DNA of 64,000 nucleotides from Fontisubflavum oceani (GCF_030407165.1 NZ_CP129111.1:3472001-3536000), one strand, 5' to 3'. Positions 45,988 through 54,826 are shown, counted from the first letter of the stretch. Numbers and translations are program-made. The notes: generated from the letters alone by a model not told the origin.

Positions 45988-46571
45988 CTGTCAGCCTCCG
46001 CCGCGAGGGCGGTGTCGAGGTAATCGAGCAGGAGCGCAATCGCGTCTTCCGCGCGCAACTGCTCGGCATTCAGGGCCTGGCGGATATAAAGCCCGTCGAT
46101 CATCGCCGCGATGCCGCGGGTCAGCTTCATCGCTTGGGCGCGCGAGAGTTTGCGCAGATCATGATGCAGATTGCTGCGCAGACGCGCATGATAGAGGCGC
46201 AAAAGACGCGCCGCCTCGTCAGACCGCTGCGCTTGGACGTAGAAATTGAGCCAGGCCGCGACCACTTCAGGGCGGAAATGGCTGGGCGAGAAACTGGCGC
46301 GGATCACCGCCTCAATCCGAGCGCGCGGCGTCTTCGCCATTGCCAAAGCGCCGCGTACTTCGGCCCCATAAAGCGTCAACACATGCCGCATGGCGGCGGC
46401 GAACATCTGTTCCTTGCCGCCAAAATAGTGATGCGCCAGTGCACTCGACATGCCCGCGCGCTTTGCAATCTGCGCCACGGTGATGTCTAACGTCCCTACA
46501 CGGCCGATCTCGATGATCGTTGCCTCGACCAAAGCAGATCGACGGAGAGGTTCCATACCGATTTTGGGCAC
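45984..46571 (-). CDS. betI: transcriptional repressor BetI
   Basis: BetI is a TetR-type repressor of the bet genes, released by choline. The 195-aa protein has the HTH in LDITVAQIAKRAGMSSALAHHYFGGKEQMFAAAMRHVL (about residues 28-65), and the ligand domain with SFSPSHFRPEVVAAWLNFYVQAQ and MIDGLYIRQALN, close to the BetI pattern. It is the first gene of the minus-strand operon betI-betC-ridA-betB-betA and is divergent from choX. The inverted repeats between them are the likely operator. Confidence 0.94.
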   Translation of the reverse strand: MPKIGMEPLRRSALVEATIIEIGRVGTLDITVAQIAKRAGMSSALAHHYFGGKEQMFAAAMRHVLTLYGAEVRGALAMAKTPRARIEAVIRASFSPSHFRPEVVAAWLNFYVQAQRSDEAARLLRLYHARLRSNLHHDLRKLSRAQAMKLTRGIAAMIDGLYIRQALNAEQLRAEDAIALLLDYLDTALAAEADR

Positions 46572-46582
46572 AATCTTCTCCG

Positions 46583-46629
46583 TTGACAGGATACAGATTA
46601 AGATTCGTTAATGTTGACTGATGAGTCAA
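46583..46629. promoter_or_regulatory. divergent bet/cho promoter region with inverted repeats
   Basis: Two inverted repeats sit side by side: ATTAA-GATTCG-TTAAT (46597-46612) and TTGACT-GATG-AGTCAA (46614-46629). A TTGACA at 46583-46588 could serve as the -35 of choX. On the minus strand TTGACT (46629-46624) could serve as the -35 for betI. The whole 80-bp interval separates divergent betI and choX, so BetI probably controls both directions from here. The -10 elements are not clear. Confidence 0.6.
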
Positions 46630-46651
46630 TCAAAAAACAGGGAGTAGCACA

Positions 46652-47578
46652 ATGCTAAAACTGACGACAACCTCCGCCATCGCCTTGGTGATGAGCGCGG
46701 GTCTTGTGGCCGCCGATTGCGAGACCATCACCTTCTCCGATGTGGGCTGGACCGATATCACCGCGACCACGGCGGCGACGACCTATGTGCTGGATGCGCT
46801 TGGCTATGAGACGGATATTCAGGTACTGTCCGTGCCGGTGACCTATACGGCCCTGGCCTCGGGCGATATCGATATCTTCCTGGGCAACTGGATGCCAACC
46901 ATGGAGGCCGATATCGCCCCTTACCGCGAGGCCGGCACCGTCGACACCGTCCGCGCAAACCTGGAAGGCGCGAAATACACGCTGGCGACAAACGCCGCCG
47001 GAGCTGCTCTGGGCATCACCAGTTTCGATACGATCGCGGCCAATCTCGACGCGCTGGAGGGCGAGATTTACGGGATCGAACCGGGCAATGATGGGAACCG
47101 CCTGATCCTCGACATGATCGAGGCCAACGCGTTCGGGTTGGAAGAGTTCGACGTGGTGGAAAGCTCCGAAGCCGGGATGCTGGCGCAAGTGGCGCGCGCC
47201 TCGGACCGTGATGAACCCGTCGTGTTTCTCGGCTGGGAACCGCACCCGATGAACGCGAACTTCGACCTGACCTATCTTGAAGGCGGCGATGACTGGTTCG
47301 GGCCCAATCTGGGCGGCGCAACCGTCTACACCAACACCTCCGCTGGCTATGTGGATGCCTGCCCGAATGTGGGTGCGCTTCTGAACAACTTGGAATTCAC
47401 GCTGGCGATGGAAAACGAGATCATGGGCGGCATCCTGAATGACGGGATGGATCCGCGCGATGCGGCCTCGGCCTGGCTGTCGGCGAACCGCGATGTATGG
47501 CCTGCTTGGCTGGATGGCGTGACCACCATGGACGGTGGCGATGCGGTCGACGCCGTGACTGCCGCGCTCGACATGTAA
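46652..47578 (+). CDS. choX: choline ABC transporter periplasmic binding protein
   Basis: ChoX captures choline in the periplasm. The 308-aa protein has a signal peptide (LKLTTTSAIALVMSAGLVAA) and the OpuAC-type fold: ETITFSDVGWTDITATTAATTYVL, IDIFLGNWMPTMEAD, EGEIYGIEPGNDGNRLILDMIE and VVFLGWEPHPMN. The Trp and Tyr residues in these blocks form the aromatic box for the trimethylammonium group in known ChoX. It is the first gene of choXWV and is divergent from betI. Strong hairpins follow its stop. Confidence 0.94.
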   Translation: MLKLTTTSAIALVMSAGLVAADCETITFSDVGWTDITATTAATTYVLDALGYETDIQVLSVPVTYTALASGDIDIFLGNWMPTMEADIAPYREAGTVDTVRANLEGAKYTLATNAAGAALGITSFDTIAANLDALEGEIYGIEPGNDGNRLILDMIEANAFGLEEFDVVESSEAGMLAQVARASDRDEPVVFLGWEPHPMNANFDLTYLEGGDDWFGPNLGGATVYTNTSAGYVDACPNVGALLNNLEFTLAMENEIMGGILNDGMDPRDAASAWLSANRDVWPAWLDGVTTMDGGDAVDAVTAALDM

Positions 47579-47588
47579 GCAGACATTC

Positions 47589-47671
47589 GGGTGGGCATGT
47601 AACAAACACGTGCCCACCCCGCCGGCCCCGGAATTTTGAAAATTCCGGACCGGTTTTTTCAAAAAAACCGG
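47589..47671 (+). terminator. three consecutive hairpins between choX and choW
   Basis: First, GGGTGGGCATGT and ACGTGCCCACCC form a 12-bp stem (one G-U pair) with a 7-base loop at 47589-47619. Second, CCGGAATTTT-G-AAAATTCCGG is a 21-base near-perfect palindrome at 47628-47648. Third, CCGGTTTTTT pairs with AAAAAACCGG at 47650-47671. All lie within the 97 bases between choX and choW. They likely stabilise choX mRNA and attenuate transcription into choWV. Confidence 0.8.
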
Positions 47672-47675
47672 GGGC

Positions 47676-48575
47676 ATGATGCTAGACTGGATAGAAGACA
47701 ATAAGATTCCTGTGGGTCGGATCGCGGGCGACGCCTTCGATTGGCTGCAGGAACACGGCGCACTGTTTTTCGACGGGCTGTCGATTTTGCTTGAGGCGAT
47801 GATCGACGCGATCCTCGCGATCCTGCAAGACCCGCTCGACATCTCTTGGGCCACCGGGGCTGAACGCTATCAACCGCTTTACAACCCCGATCTGCACCCG
47901 TTTCTGATCATCGCGATTTTCACCTGGCTGGCCTGGTATATTCATCGCCGCTGGCAAGTCCCTGCACTTATTTTCTTGGGCTTTCTCTTCATTCTGAACC
48001 AAGGCTATTGGGAAGAAACCACCGAAAGCCTCACCCTTGTCCTCTCGGCCTGCGTGGTCTGCATGGCCGTGGGTGTGCCGATTGGCATTGCCGCGGCCCA
48101 CCGGCCTCGGCTTTATCAGTTCATGCGACCGGTCCTGGACCTGATGCAGACGCTGCCAACCTTCGTCTACCTGATCCCGGCAATTGTGTTTTTTGGCATC
48201 GGCATGGTGCCGGGCCTGATCGCAACGGTGATCTTCGTGCTGCCCGCACCGATCCGGCTGACACATCTGGGCATCTCCTCGACGCCGCAGCCATTGATTG
48301 AGGCCGCAGAGGCGTTCGGGGCCACCCCGCGTCAAAAACTCTGGAAAGTCGAGTTGCCTTACGCGCTGCCGCAGATCATGGCTGGTCTGAACCAAACCAT
48401 CATGCTGTCGCTCTCGATGGTGGTGATCGCGGCGCTGGTTGGGGCAGATGGTCTAGGTGTGCCCGTCGTCCGCGCCCTGAATTCCGTCAACACCTCACTT
48501 GGCTTTGAGAGCGGATTTATCATTGTGGTCGTGGCGATCATGCTCGACCGCATGCTGAGGGTGGAACGCAAATGA
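47676..48575 (+). CDS. choW: choline ABC transporter permease
   Basis: ChoW is the inner-membrane subunit, 299 aa, of the ProW/OpuAB type. It has an N-terminal soluble and membrane segment with NPDLHPFLIIAIFTWLAWYIHRRW, a series of about six helices, and the conserved cytoplasmic loop LIEAAEAFGATPRQKLWKVELPYALPQIMAG (about residues 205-235) that contacts the ATPase. QTLPTFVYLIPAIVFFGIG is typical of the family. The start is one of two consecutive ATGs just after the third hairpin, which carries the GGGGG ribosome site. The stop overlaps choV (ATGA). Confidence 0.93.
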   Translation: MMLDWIEDNKIPVGRIAGDAFDWLQEHGALFFDGLSILLEAMIDAILAILQDPLDISWATGAERYQPLYNPDLHPFLIIAIFTWLAWYIHRRWQVPALIFLGFLFILNQGYWEETTESLTLVLSACVVCMAVGVPIGIAAAHRPRLYQFMRPVLDLMQTLPTFVYLIPAIVFFGIGMVPGLIATVIFVLPAPIRLTHLGISSTPQPLIEAAEAFGATPRQKLWKVELPYALPQIMAGLNQTIMLSLSMVVIAALVGADGLGVPVVRALNSVNTSLGFESGFIIVVVAIMLDRMLRVERK

Positions 48576-49600
48576 GTACCGCTGTTGAATTCGACGATGT
48601 TTCCATCGTCTTCGGCGAAAAACCCGAAACCGCTCTGCCATTGATGGATGACGGCAAATCGCGTCATGACGTACAGGCTGAAACCGGCCAAGTTCTTGGC
48701 GTCCATAACTGTAAACTCAATGTGCAAGAGGGCGAAATTCTGGTCCTGATGGGCCTCTCCGGCTCGGGGAAATCGACCCTTCTGCGCGCCGTGAACGGGT
48801 TGAACCCGGTGGTCCGCGGCACGGTCCGAGTCAACGACGGCACCGAGATGATCGATGTCACGCATGCCAATCCGGCCACACTCCGCCGGATGCGCCAGAC
48901 GCAGATTGCCATGGTGTTTCAGCAGTTTGGCCTTTTGCCCTGGCGCACTGTGCGGGAAAATGTGGGGCTGGGTCTGGAACTTGGCGGCATTTCATCCGTC
49001 GACCGCAAAGAGCGCGTGGATCGGCAATTGGCGCTTGTGGGTCTGACCGATTGGGCCGACCGCAAGGTCGGCGATCTCTCGGGCGGCATGCAGCAGCGCG
49101 TGGGTCTCGCCCGCGCCTTTGTCACCGATGCGCCAATTCTTCTGATGGATGAACCCTTCTCGGCGCTGGACCCGCTCATTCGCACGCGCCTGCAGAATGA
49201 ATTGATTGAGCTGCAACAGACCCTCAAACGCACCATCATCTTCGTCAGCCACGATCTGGACGAGGCCTTCAAACTGGGCGATCGGATCGCGATTATGGAA
49301 GGCGGGCGGATCGTGCAATGCGGCACGCCGAAGGAGATCTACTCTGATCCGGCCGACGACTATGTGGCGGACTTCGTCGCCCATATGAACCCGCTTGGCG
49401 TGCTGTGTGCCCGCGACGTGATGGTGCCGGTGGAGGGGACACCGACGGTTTGGGTTGGGCCGGATGAAGACATCCGTAAAGTGATGGAGATCATCGAAGG
49501 CGAGAATATGCCCGTCGGCGTGGAACTGGACGGCAAAGCCATCGGTCAGGTGACGAAAGACCGTGTCTTGGCCAAGCTTCTCGACCCGCGTCAGGCCTGA
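48572..49600 (+). CDS. choV: choline ABC transporter ATPase
   Basis: ChoV is the 342-aa ATPase of the choline importer. Walker A is GLSGSGKST near residues 64-72, the Q-loop FQQFGLLPWRTVRENV, the signature LSGGMQQRVGLARAF, Walker B ILLMDEPFSALDPLIR, and the H-loop VSHDLDEAFKLGD. A C-terminal CBS-like segment follows (about 275-342, with DEDIRKVMEIIEGENMPVGVELDG), shorter than in ProV. It overlaps choW and is followed by a 13-bp hairpin. Confidence 0.94.
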   Translation: MSTAVEFDDVSIVFGEKPETALPLMDDGKSRHDVQAETGQVLGVHNCKLNVQEGEILVLMGLSGSGKSTLLRAVNGLNPVVRGTVRVNDGTEMIDVTHANPATLRRMRQTQIAMVFQQFGLLPWRTVRENVGLGLELGGISSVDRKERVDRQLALVGLTDWADRKVGDLSGGMQQRVGLARAFVTDAPILLMDEPFSALDPLIRTRLQNELIELQQTLKRTIIFVSHDLDEAFKLGDRIAIMEGGRIVQCGTPKEIYSDPADDYVADFVAHMNPLGVLCARDVMVPVEGTPTVWVGPDEDIRKVMEIIEGENMPVGVELDGKAIGQVTKDRVLAKLLDPRQA

Positions 49601-49646
49601 TCGGCGGCAAGCAAGTCCATTACCGACCGGCCGTTGATGATCATGC

Positions 49647-49675
49647 GGTCAGATCGGCCTCGGGCCGGTCTGACC
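49647..49675 (+). terminator. terminator-like hairpin after choV
   Basis: GGTCAGATCGGCC (49647-49659) and GGCCGGTCTGACC (49663-49675) pair over 13 positions with one T-G wobble and a 3-base loop, 47 bases after the choV stop. A weak T-rich stretch (AGATTTC) follows. It marks the end of choXWV. Confidence 0.7.
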
Positions 49676-49841
49676 CAGATTTCGGATCAATCACCCAGGC
49701 GCCCGTCTTGGCCGCACCGACTCAACGCGCCGAAAACCGCTTGCCACGCCGCGATCCCGTGATGGAGAGTGCGGCGCGATATGGTCGAACACCCCGGAAG
49801 TCTGAGGGGGTCCGGACGTGTGCCCGCTGGAGGAGCCGAAG

Positions 49842-50924
49842 ATGCCGCAACCCGAGACAATGAAGGCAATGGTGCTGACCGGTCATGGTGATCTCGACGC
49901 TTATGAGTGGCGCGAGGATTGGCCAGTTCCCGTGCCTGGACCCGGTCAGGTGCTGATCAAGGTTGCGGCCTGCGGGCTGAACAATACCGATGTGAATACG
50001 CGCTCCGGCTGGTATTCGAAGGCGGTCAGCGACGCCACAACCGGCGGCGCCTATGCAGAGCTTGCCGAGGACGACCCCTCCTGGGGCGGCGCCCCGATCA
50101 CCTTTCCGCGTATTCAAGGCGCGGATGCCTGTGGCCAGATCGTGGCCGTTGGCGATGGCGTTGACGCGGCGCGCATAGGCGAACGGGTCATCACCGATAA
50201 TTGGATCCGCGACCCGGAGGACCCAGAGAATAAGGACAAAGCCGGATATTTCGGGTCCGAAATGAATGGTGGCTTTGCTGAATACACAGTCATCCCATCG
50301 ACCAATGCCCTGGCCGTGCGGTCGGAGTTATCCGATGCCGAGCTGGCGACGTTCAGTTGTTCCTACTCCACAGCCGAGGGGATGCTGAGCCGCGCCAAGG
50401 TGGGTGCAGAGGATACCATATTGGTTCCCGGTGCCTCGGGCGGCGTCGGCGGCGCGCTGGTGCAATTGGGCAAACGTCGGGGGGCGCGGGTGATTGCTAT
50501 GGCATCTGAGGCCAAACACGCAGATGTGGCCACACTGGGCCCCGACAAAATCTTGCCGCGCGCGCCGGAGAACCTCCGCGAAGCGCTTGCGGGGGAGCGT
50601 ATCACTGTCGTTGCGGATGTGGTTGGCGGGGCCTATTGGCCGCATCTCATCGATATCCTGGCCCGGGGCGGGCGCTATACCTGCTCGGGTGCCATCGCCG
50701 GACCAATGGTTGAGTTGGATCTGCGCACCCTCTATTTGCGCGATCTGACCTTCACCGGCTCGACCGTGATCGACCGGGAGGTCATGCCGAACCTGATCCG
50801 CTACATCGAAGCGGGGGAGATCAAACCGGCGCTCGCCGCGACCTACCCACTCTCAGAACTTCGCGCGGCGCAGCAGGCCTTTATCGACAAGACCCATACC
50901 GGCAATATCGTGGTGATCCCGTGA
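49842..50924 (+). CDS. zinc-binding-type alcohol dehydrogenase / quinone reductase family protein
   Basis: This NAD(P)-dependent medium-chain reductase of 360 aa has the GroES-like N-terminal domain (GPGQVLIKVAACGLNNTDVNTRSGWY, about 40-65), IQGADACGQIVAVGDGVDAARIGERV, and the Rossmann motif LVPGASGGVGGALVQLGKRRGARVIAM near residues 195-220. The catalytic zinc ligands of true alcohol dehydrogenases are not all present (N-N-T-D at the Cys position), as in quinone-oxidoreductase relatives. GGAGGAG lies eight bases before the ATG. The natural substrate is not known. Confidence 0.88.
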   Translation: MPQPETMKAMVLTGHGDLDAYEWREDWPVPVPGPGQVLIKVAACGLNNTDVNTRSGWYSKAVSDATTGGAYAELAEDDPSWGGAPITFPRIQGADACGQIVAVGDGVDAARIGERVITDNWIRDPEDPENKDKAGYFGSEMNGGFAEYTVIPSTNALAVRSELSDAELATFSCSYSTAEGMLSRAKVGAEDTILVPGASGGVGGALVQLGKRRGARVIAMASEAKHADVATLGPDKILPRAPENLREALAGERITVVADVVGGAYWPHLIDILARGGRYTCSGAIAGPMVELDLRTLYLRDLTFTGSTVIDREVMPNLIRYIEAGEIKPALAATYPLSELRAAQQAFIDKTHTGNIVVIP

Positions 50925-51340
50925 TAGATCCGCCGCCGACTGTCGCCGCCGTGTTTGCCGCCATCCCCACAGCACCACGCGAGCGGATCATGGAGATGCG
51001 CGACCTGATCTTTGCGGCGGCTGAGGCGACCGATACCGGACCCCTTACTGAAATGCTGAAATGGGGGCAGCCCGCTTATCTGACCGAGGCCACCAAAGCC
51101 GGTACGACAATCCGGCTTGGTTGGTCGGAGAAGCAGCCAGAGCATTGCGCGCTTTATGTCCACTGTCAGACCGATCTCTTGGATCGCTATCGCGCGCGCT
51201 TTCCAAGCGAGTTCACCTATGACGGCGCGCGCGCTGTCCTGATCCCGACAGAGGGGGCCTATCCGCAAGCGGCACTGCAACAGGTGGCCGCGATGGCGCT
51301 GACCTATCATCGGGACAAATCCAAGGCTGCACGGCCATAA
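50921..51340 (+). CDS. DUF1801 domain protein
   Basis: This 139-aa protein resembles DUF1801/YdhG: it has ERIMEMRDLIFAAAEATDTGPLTEMLKWGQPAYLTEATKAGTTIRLGW, a helical start then strands, with the LKWGQPAY motif typical of the family. CALYVHCQTDLLDRYRARF follows. The function is unknown. The GTG start overlaps the stop of the upstream reductase, so the two genes are co-translated. It ends 129 bases before the convergent DUF2244 gene. Confidence 0.85.
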   Translation: MIDPPPTVAAVFAAIPTAPRERIMEMRDLIFAAAEATDTGPLTEMLKWGQPAYLTEATKAGTTIRLGWSEKQPEHCALYVHCQTDLLDRYRARFPSEFTYDGARAVLIPTEGAYPQAALQQVAAMALTYHRDKSKAARP

Positions 51341-51468
51341 AGGTCGCCTTGCTCACAATCAACCACTTGGCCCGCTCTTGCCGCCACCCGTCTCGCTTCG
51401 AGATCGGCGGTGTTCGTGACGTCGCTTGACCTGCCGCCGCAGAGCCAAGGATGAAAGCGGGCGACAGG

Positions 51469-51999
51469 CTAGGTTGTCCGCAAGGCGCGCTCCAACTGAT
51501 CTTTGAGCGCGACACGTTCACCGGGGGTTAAGAAGGCGCCAAGCTCCACCTCACGCGGGCCACCTGAAAGGGTGACGTAATTGGGCACCGGCCCGCCACG
51601 CGGGTGCAGGTTCACGCGCACCCAATAGGGGTTGGCCTCCCACTCTTTGACCCCGCGTTTCGGCTCATGACGTTCAAGCCGGATCAAATCGCGCCAAAGC
51701 ACCACCTCTTCGTAAAGCTCCATGTCCCGCCAGCTGCGTTTGAGCCCCCACCAGATCGCCGCCACTGCCGCAACTATGAATGGTAATAGGCCCCAGAAAA
51801 GCGAGGTGCCGATGACCGCCAGAAGCGGCAACGAAATCAGCGACGCGGTGAGCCCGATGAACCAGACGAACCCATCAGGTGTGAGCGAGCGATAAGGGGT
51901 CAACACGACGCGCAGACATGGCGCGCCGTGGCCGGAATGAGAAAGGGCCCCGAATATCTCCGGGGCCCCAGTCTCTGTGGTTTCGATCAGGACCGGCAT
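51469..51999 (-). CDS. DUF2244 domain membrane protein
   Basis: This 176-aa protein has two membrane helices in the N-terminal half (GFVWFIGLTASLISLPLLAVIG and FWGLLPFIVAAVAAIWWGL) and a soluble C-terminal part with DMELYEEVVLWRDLIRLERH and ANPYWVRVNLHPRGGPVPNYVTLSGGPREVELGAFLTPGERVAL. This is the DUF2244 arrangement, generally linked to cytochrome oxidase loci. Its start is six bases after the ctaD stop. A hairpin with a T-rich tail lies inside its first codons, so the true start may be further downstream. Confidence 0.87.
   Translation of the reverse strand: MPVLIETTETGAPEIFGALSHSGHGAPCLRVVLTPYRSLTPDGFVWFIGLTASLISLPLLAVIGTSLFWGLLPFIVAAVAAIWWGLKRSWRDMELYEEVVLWRDLIRLERHEPKRGVKEWEANPYWVRVNLHPRGGPVPNYVTLSGGPREVELGAFLTPGERVALKDQLERALRTT
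51945..51968 (-). terminator. terminator-like hairpin just after ctaD, inside DUF2244
   Basis: On the minus strand GGGCCCC and GGGGCCC form a 7-bp GC stem with a 10-base loop, followed by TTTCTCATT. It is 37 bases past the ctaD stop. It looks like an intrinsic terminator for ctaD, though it overlaps the start of the next coding region. Confidence 0.55.
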
Positions 52000-52004
52000 G
52001 GACC

Positions 52005-53669
52005 TTAATGATGCGGTTGCTTGTCCCACATCTCCCGCGTCGGCAGCTCCTCGAAGGTGTGCTCCGGCGGTGGGTTCGGCAGGGTCCATTCCAGCGTATC
52101 CGCATGTTCGCCCCAATAGGCCTTCTCTTCGACCTTGCGACCAAAGCGCAGCGTGTAGAACACGATGCCGATGAAGAGCAGGAAGGAGGCAAAGGATAGG
52201 AACGCGCCCCAGGACGAGATCCAGTTCCAGTAAGCGAAGGCTTCCGGGTAGTCGATATAGCGGCGCGGCATACCCTGACGGCCCAGGAAATGCTGCGGGA
52301 AGAAGGTGATGTTCGCGCCGATGAAGAAGAGCCAGAAATGCAGCTTACCAGCCCATTCCGGATATTGCCGACCGCTCATCTTGCCGATCCAGTAATAGAC
52401 CGCCGCGAAGATGCCGAAGACCGCACCCAAGCTCATCACATAGTGGAAATGGGCCACCACATAGTAGGTGTCGTGATACGCCCGGTCCACGCCTGCCTGG
52501 CTGAGCACGATGCCGGTCACGCCGCCAAAGGTGAACAAGAAGATGAAGCCAATGGCGAAGAGCATCGGGGTTTTGAAGCTGATCGAGCCCTGCCACATGG
52601 TGGCAATCCAGGAGAAGATCTTGATCCCCGTGGGCACCGCGATCACCATCGTGGCGACCATGAAATAGGCCTGCTGCGTCAGCGTCATGCCGACGGTGTA
52701 CATATGGTGCGCCCAGACCACGAAGCCCAAGCCCCCGATTGCCACAAGCGCATAGACCATCGGCAAATAGCCAAAGATCGGCTTTTTCGAGAAGGTCGCC
52801 ACCACATGTGAGATCACACCAAAGGCGGGCAGAACAACGATGTAGACCTCAGGGTGGCCGAAGAACCAGAAGATGTGCTGGAACAAAACCGGGTCACCGC
52901 CACCAGCCACATCGAAGAAGGTGGTGCCGAAATTCCGATCGGTCAGCAGCATGGTGATCGCGCCCGCCAGAACCGGCAGCGCCAAGAGCAGCAGCCATGC
53001 AGTGACAAAGATCGACCAGGCAAACAGCGGCACCTTGTGCAGCGTCATGCCAGGCGCGCGCATGTTCAGGAACGTGGTGATGAAGTTGATCGCCCCCAGG
53101 ATCGAGCTTGCGCCTGAGACGTGGATCGCGAAAATCGCGAAATCGACGGCGCGGCTCGTCGCGGCATCTTGCCAAGAAAGCGGCGGGTAGAAGGTCCAGC
53201 CCGGACCTGCGCCACCGTCAACAAACACGGCACAGAACGCAAGCGCGGTACCGGCCACATACATCCAGTAGCTCAGGTTGTTCAAACGCGGGAACGCCAT
53301 ATCCGGCGCGCCGATCATCAGCGGCATGAAATAGTTGCCAAACCCGCCAAACAGCGCTGGAATCACCACAAAGAACATCATCAAGACGCCGTGGCCCGTG
53401 ATCATCACGTTCCACAAATGGCCGTCTGGCGTACATTCCGCCTCTGCGGCGGCGCTTAGGAAACGCGCGCCTTCGGTGCACATATATTGCACACCCGGCT
53501 CCATCAGTTCCAACCGCATATAGACGGTGAAGGCGACCGAGATCAGCCCCACCAAACCTGCGGTGAAGAGATAAAGGATGCCGATATCCTTGTGATTGGT
53601 GGACATGAACCACCGGGTGAAGAACCCCGGCCGCTCGTGATCATGTCCGGAAATGGCGGCGTCTGCCAT
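52005..53669 (-). CDS. ctaD: cytochrome c oxidase subunit I
   Basis: CtaD is the catalytic haem-copper subunit of aa3-type oxidase, in the inner membrane. At 554 aa it has the standard length. FFGHPEVYIVVLPAFG carries the CuB His and the cross-linked Tyr; VVWAHHMYTVG holds two more CuB His; VVAHFHYVMSLGAVFG carries the haem a and a3 His pair. The haem a ligand is also seen near the start in NVMITGHGVLMMFFVVIPALFGGFGNYFMP. About twelve helices are expected. SNQ-like NHKDIGILYLFT is the usual N-terminus. No ctaC or ctaE gene is adjacent in the window. Confidence 0.96.
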   Translation of the reverse strand: MADAAISGHDHERPGFFTRWFMSTNHKDIGILYLFTAGLVGLISVAFTVYMRLELMEPGVQYMCTEGARFLSAAAEAECTPDGHLWNVMITGHGVLMMFFVVIPALFGGFGNYFMPLMIGAPDMAFPRLNNLSYWMYVAGTALAFCAVFVDGGAGPGWTFYPPLSWQDAATSRAVDFAIFAIHVSGASSILGAINFITTFLNMRAPGMTLHKVPLFAWSIFVTAWLLLLALPVLAGAITMLLTDRNFGTTFFDVAGGGDPVLFQHIFWFFGHPEVYIVVLPAFGVISHVVATFSKKPIFGYLPMVYALVAIGGLGFVVWAHHMYTVGMTLTQQAYFMVATMVIAVPTGIKIFSWIATMWQGSISFKTPMLFAIGFIFLFTFGGVTGIVLSQAGVDRAYHDTYYVVAHFHYVMSLGAVFGIFAAVYYWIGKMSGRQYPEWAGKLHFWLFFIGANITFFPQHFLGRQGMPRRYIDYPEAFAYWNWISSWGAFLSFASFLLFIGIVFYTLRFGRKVEEKAYWGEHADTLEWTLPNPPPEHTFEELPTREMWDKQPHH

Positions 53670-53816
53670 AGCGCACTCCTGTTCAACTAATGCGTTTCGG
53701 CAAAGGGTCTGGCCGCATTGCCCGCGTTCCTAGCCTTCGTTCTAGTGCTGTGCCCGGGGTGGTGCAATGCGGAAGGGCCGGTTCAAGTGGGAAAAATTGC
53801 CTCAGCCGAGGCGGGA

Positions 53817-54428
53817 TCACCCCCAAATTGCCAGTAAGATCGCCATGGCTCCAGCAATTGGTAGAAGCGCGACCAAGGCCCAAAGCCCGTCACGGGTCGT
53901 GATCGCCAACCCCATCAGGCAGATAGCCGTCGCCAAAAGGGAGGACGAAAATGGCACCAATTCCAGAAACGGCATCGCAAGGCCGCAGAGCGCGGCGGCC
54001 AGATGAAGCACGCTGAGAAACGGTTGCTGCGTGAGCAGCGTGAGCCGCCGCCCGCTATGCCCATCGAGCCAGAGGGCCGTGCCACGCAGTCGTGCCATGC
54101 CCGATTTGAGCCGCGATGTGGCGATACTCCGGCGACACAACCAACGCGGCAGCCAGAGATGCCGCCGCTGTGCCAGCATTTGCATTGCAACCAGAAAAAT
54201 CATTGTGCCGCAGATGGTTGGCAGTATCGGTATCCCACTCAACGGAGAAACCACGATCACCGCCGGGATCAACAGAGCCGGGAGAAATCCGGCGCCGCCA
54301 AACGCGGACAACATATCGCCGATGCTGACCCGTTCTGTTTCACAGAGCGCCAGAACATCGTCGACGATCTCGGTTAGCCCGGTCGGGTTGGGCGGCAATG
54401 TGCCAATTGAATTTTCGGTCGAAGTCAT
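53817..54428 (-). CDS. exopolysaccharide synthesis ExoD family protein
   Basis: This 203-aa inner-membrane protein of the ExoD family has MLSAFGGAGFLPALLIPAVIVVSPLSGIPILPTICGTMIFLVAMQML, followed by a cytoplasmic segment with RRHLWLPRWLCRRSIA and further helices. ExoD was first described as a rhizobial exopolysaccharide and alkaline-growth factor; its exact role is not known. It lies downstream of a small membrane protein on the same strand and upstream of ctaD, without evident coupling. Confidence 0.85.
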   Translation of the reverse strand: MTSTENSIGTLPPNPTGLTEIVDDVLALCETERVSIGDMLSAFGGAGFLPALLIPAVIVVSPLSGIPILPTICGTMIFLVAMQMLAQRRHLWLPRWLCRRSIATSRLKSGMARLRGTALWLDGHSGRRLTLLTQQPFLSVLHLAAALCGLAMPFLELVPFSSSLLATAICLMGLAITTRDGLWALVALLPIAGAMAILLAIWG

Positions 54429-54494
54429 CCTGCGCGATACATCCCTGATGCAGCGCGCATCCTATCTGTGATCATCCGACGCTGCCAGCCCGCC

Positions 54495-54710
54495 CTAGCG
54501 TGCGTCCGACACCCAAGCCGTCTGCAAAACTGGCGTGACATTCTGCGATACTTGCGGTGTCGTGAGGTCGAGCATCAAGCCTGAAATCGCGATCCCGAGA
54601 ATCGCGCATAAACCAGATATCGCCCCGATCATCACGGCAACCTCAAGCCAGTCATCGCGCTTGGTCGGATCACCTGTATCTTGGCGTGGGACCACCCCGT
54701 AATGCATCAT
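54495..54710 (-). CDS. small single-pass membrane protein of unknown function
   Basis: This 71-aa open frame encodes a charged N-terminus (RQDTGDPTKRDD), one membrane segment (VAVMIGAISGLCAILGIAISGLML), and a short periplasmic tail. No family is recognised. The frame starts with two ATG codons and no strong ribosome site is evident. Codon use and GC match the neighbours, and the hydrophobic segment suggests a real gene, but conservation is needed to be sure. Confidence 0.5.
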   Translation of the reverse strand: MMHYGVVPRQDTGDPTKRDDWLEVAVMIGAISGLCAILGIAISGLMLDLTTPQVSQNVTPVLQTAWVSDAR

Positions 54711-54826
54711 CCGTCATCCTCTGTGTCATCCCCAGATGGCAGAATAGGAACATTTCGTGAACGACATATTGCCAGATATGGCGAGAGCGGAAGAGCCTTG
54801 ATAAGGATTTCACCGAAATTGAGCAG

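Noticed and set aside
46655..47854. A 399-codon minus-strand frame opposite choX
   Set aside because: Antisense shadow; it would also run through the hairpin region between choX and choW.
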